This document shows positions 61,888 through 64,000 of a stretch of 64,000 nt of DNA, one piece after another (within the stretch, counting starts at the first letter, position 1; each line of letters begins with the position of its first letter). A model generated the notes under the pieces. It saw only the letters and a program-made list of their open reading frames with translations, did not search any database and was not told the DNA's origin. A program made the position numbers and the translations under genes. Source of the stretch: CAZUAQ01 sp964618455 (GTDB taxonomy: Bacteria; Planctomycetota; Phycisphaerae; UBA1845; PWPN01). The stretch lies in assembly GCA_964618455.1 (NCBI GenBank), contig CAZUAQ010000028.1, positions 10,521-74,520 on the forward strand. Reading direction: 5' to 3'.

Positions 61888-62036
61888 GCGGTTGACTTTC
61901 CCGAGGGCAAGAGCTACCTTGAAAACCATGATCAGGGATCACGTGCGGCGGCATGTGATCGCGACTCCGCACCCGCCCACGCGGCTTGAATCCAACCGAC
62001 CAATACCCGATTCCCGTTTCGGGAGATGCATCCATC

Positions 62037-63806
62037 ATGAAGAAGCGATCAAGCAGGACGATTCTGTGGCTGGCCGTCTCGGTGCTCGTGACGGGTTCCG
62101 GCTGCAACGACATGGACTGGGACTGGGGCAAGAAGGACGAGCCGGTGGCCAATCCGGGCACGACGGACAACCTCGCCGCCTTCACCGCCGAGACGAACTA
62201 TGCCGCCCTCGAGGGCACCGTCGGCACCATGACTTATGTCCAGGGCCTCCGCGGGATGCGGCTTCGCGGGTATGGGCTGGTCGTCGGGCTCAACGGAATG
62301 GGCAGCCGCGGCGCGCCTCCAAGCGTGCGCGAGTACCTGCTGAAAGAGATCCGACGCGGCCGGCGGTCCGGCGTGGATTACCAGATGACCGCTGAGCAAT
62401 GGATCGACAGTCTGGATACGGCGGTGGTGGTCATCGAGTGTGAAGTGCCTTTCGGCGCCCGGGCGGGATACATCATGGATGCCTTCGTGACCGCCCTCGA
62501 TGCGGACACACGCTCCCTCGTGGGAGGGCGGCTGCTTCCCAGCGATCTGAAGATATTCAAGCAGGTCTCACCCGTGGATGTCATACAAGGCCGCACGCAT
62601 GCGCGTGCCGAGGGCCCGTTGTTCATCAACCCATTCGTCGCCGGCGACCCGGAATCCGGTTCCGCGCGGCTGCGTGAAGCGAAGATCATCGGCGGAGCGA
62701 TGAACCTCGAGGATCGCCGGCTCACGCTGATCACCGTCGTGGAATCGTATGCGACGGTCTCGGGTGTAATGAAAGTGATCAATCGGCGCTTTCACGGTGT
62801 GGACGACAACAAGGTGGCCGACGCCGTCAGCCCGACGAACATCAATATCGAACTTCCCACCGAGTACCTCGGCCAGGAGGAGCATTTCATCAACCTGGTC
62901 ATGCATCTGCCCTATCAAACCTCGCGCATGCTGGAAGAGGCGCGGACGCGCAAGCTGATGACCGAACTGGCCGACCCGCGCGCGCCGATCGAAGATGTGG
63001 CACTGGCCCTGGAAGGCATCGGCCAGTCCATCCGCCCGGTTCTGCGGGAGCACTACGAGGACCTCAAGCGCCCGCGTGTCAGCTACTACGCCGCCCGGAC
63101 CGGCGCCCGCCTGAATGACTATCTCGCTTTGGATGTGTTGATCCGGCACGCGAAGGATGAGTCCAGCCCGTATCGTCGGCAGGCGATCCGCGAGCTGGGG
63201 CAGTGTCGCGGAAAGCTTGCCCGGCGGGCGGGGTCGGCATTGATGGAGATGCTCAACGATTCGGACGCGCAGATCCGCATCCTGGCTTACGAATCCCTGC
63301 GACAGGTCGCGCCGTCAGCGATCCGCACGATCCTCGTCGGCAAGGAGGCGAAGAACTTCGTCCTGGAAATCGTCCCGTCTACGGCGACGCCGATGATCTA
63401 CGGACGGCGCACCCGAACGCGTCGCCTCGCCTTGATCGGCGGGGAGCGCATGAAGTTCCAGCCGCCGTTGATCTACGCGGACGATCATCGCCCGGTCATG
63501 CTCAGCGCTCAGGACGACGATCGCACCGTGACCGTGGTCCGCAAGGACGTTCACGACAATATCGTGTTGGACCCGGTCAAGCTTCCACTGGATCTGACCG
63601 CCGCGCTGGCCTTCCTGGGCGAGGATGCCAGGATCGATCGGAACAAGATCCTCGGTCTCGGGGTGAATTACGATGCCGTGATTCACGTGCTCCATGAACT
63701 CTGCGGCAAGGGTGGCATCAACGCCACCTTCCAGTGGGAGGAGAAGAGCATCGAGGAACTCCTCGGCCCGCTCTCGCCCATGGGCCGCCCGGAGTCGGAG
63801 CTGTGA
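62037..63806 (+). CDS. FlgI-like P-ring family lipoprotein with long C-terminal extension
   Basis: A 589-residue exported protein. A signal sequence ends near TGSGC, an imperfect lipobox. The segment YVQGLRGMRLRGYGLVVGLNGMG is the FlgI opening pattern. DTAVVVIECEVPFGARAG, GGRLLPSDLK and AEGPLFINPFV continue the P-ring fold to about residue 300. FlgI is normally about 365 residues; here a further 200 or so include a HEAT-like stretch (RRQAIRELGQCRGKLARRAGSALMEMLNDSDAQIRILAYESL). No flagellar gene is nearby, so a role as a bushing around the flagellar rod is uncertain. GGGAG about 11 bp upstream supports the ATG at 62037. Confidence 0.72.
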   Translation: MKKRSSRTILWLAVSVLVTGSGCNDMDWDWGKKDEPVANPGTTDNLAAFTAETNYAALEGTVGTMTYVQGLRGMRLRGYGLVVGLNGMGSRGAPPSVREYLLKEIRRGRRSGVDYQMTAEQWIDSLDTAVVVIECEVPFGARAGYIMDAFVTALDADTRSLVGGRLLPSDLKIFKQVSPVDVIQGRTHARAEGPLFINPFVAGDPESGSARLREAKIIGGAMNLEDRRLTLITVVESYATVSGVMKVINRRFHGVDDNKVADAVSPTNINIELPTEYLGQEEHFINLVMHLPYQTSRMLEEARTRKLMTELADPRAPIEDVALALEGIGQSIRPVLREHYEDLKRPRVSYYAARTGARLNDYLALDVLIRHAKDESSPYRRQAIRELGQCRGKLARRAGSALMEMLNDSDAQIRILAYESLRQVAPSAIRTILVGKEAKNFVLEIVPSTATPMIYGRRTRTRRLALIGGERMKFQPPLIYADDHRPVMLSAQDDDRTVTVVRKDVHDNIVLDPVKLPLDLTAALAFLGEDARIDRNKILGLGVNYDAVIHVLHELCGKGGINATFQWEEKSIEELLGPLSPMGRPESEL

Positions 63807-63818
63807 TGGTGCGGGGGA

Positions 63819-63980
63819 TCAGTATATGCCGTGTTTCCATGCGAGCCGAAGTTCACGTGGCGTGAGGATGATCCAACCCAGCCGCCAGCATTCCGGACAG
63901 CGAAGGGCTGCAAACTCCACTCCCCTGGGCTTGTCACGCCCTGAAATAATACGCTGCGCACTTAACACGTGTGCGTCCAT
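63819..63980 (-). CDS. Possible small Cys-pair protein at the window edge
   Basis: A 53-codon open frame whose stop lies 12 bp beyond the convergent FlgI-like gene. It reads FAALRCPECWRLGWIILTPRELRLAW, with one CPEC pair that could bind zinc. The frame stays open to the window end (64000), so it may be the C-terminus of a longer protein. No ribosome-binding site is visible before the ATG at 63980. It is weakly supported. Confidence 0.3.
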   Translation of the reverse strand: MDAHVLSAQRIISGRDKPRGVEFAALRCPECWRLGWIILTPRELRLAWKHGIY

Positions 63981-64000
63981 GAGCAGTGGCAGACACTCTG

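Noticed and set aside
1..64000. CRISPR array, tRNA or rRNA genes, transposase or prophage genes
   Set aside because: No regularly spaced repeats, cloverleaf-like sequence, ribosomal RNA signature or transposase/phage motif was recognised by eye. A tRNA scan would be the deciding test for tRNAs.

Overview
The window reads as GC-rich chromosome of a free-living, aerobically respiring bacterium, most likely a planctomycete (Planctomycetota, perhaps Phycisphaerae-like). This is inferred from gene content: a type I sulfatase, a DUF2961/GH172 protein, several secreted proteins ending in the same EF-hand dockerin-like tail, a membrane protein with a C-terminal CAHC/CPEC zinc ribbon, and a cytochrome oxidase operon containing a giant multiheme cytochrome and cupredoxin/carboxypeptidase-regulatory domains. 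No rRNA, tRNA, CRISPR array, prophage or insertion sequence was recognised.

Layout. Positions 1-5024 hold an envelope-glycan cluster: a GT2 glycosyltransferase cut by the window edge, a SAM methyltransferase and two polytopic GT-C-like proteins. groES-groEL (5415-7485) follow with their own promoter region and strong downstream hairpins. Next come an MgtC/DUF4010-type membrane protein, a quinone-reductase-like MDR enzyme and an MBL-fold hydrolase (7765-10850), then a convergent secreted GH172-family protein (10885-12990).

Positions 13748-29765 form one long, tightly packed respiratory operon. It encodes an octaheme membrane-anchored cytochrome c of 1696 residues, a secreted amicyanin-like cupredoxin, COX2 fused to a second copy of that cupredoxin domain, an A2-type COX1 (YSHPAV), heme A synthase, heme O synthase, COX3, COX4, an ABC-2 exporter pair, SCO1 and a DUF420/CtaM-like protein. 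No bc1 or alternative complex III lies in the window, so the octaheme protein and cupredoxins are candidates for carrying electrons to the CuA site. A perfect CRP-like palindrome lies about 205 bp upstream. The same palindrome, with a different spacer, lies upstream of an unlinked chemotaxis receptor gene at 54462. A diheme peroxidase (29898) follows the operon.

Positions 31320-40155 are mixed: an iron-type ABC binding lipoprotein coupled to a Gln/Gly-rich membrane coiled-coil protein with a DnaJ-like zinc knuckle, a transthyretin-like membrane-anchored protein, an orphan nickel-pincer racemase (LarA) with all its key residues, a 21-bp-arm inverted repeat, and a small group with a zinc-ribbon membrane protein and a pseudopilin. 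Positions 40205-46954 (minus strand) encode secreted proteins: a GH-like multidomain protein, a pepsin-like protein with two DTG motifs, and a sulfatase. Positions 47202-63806 (plus strand) encode a cell-wall amidase lipoprotein, a sodium:solute symporter with a small partner, a dockerin-tailed protein, a NicO-like periplasmic domain protein overlapping a PHP/CehA-type protein, a chemotaxis receptor, MTA phosphorylase, a 1410-residue PQQ-type beta-propeller protein and a FlgI-like lipoprotein with a long C-terminal extension. Family names come from motif recognition by eye; no database search was run.
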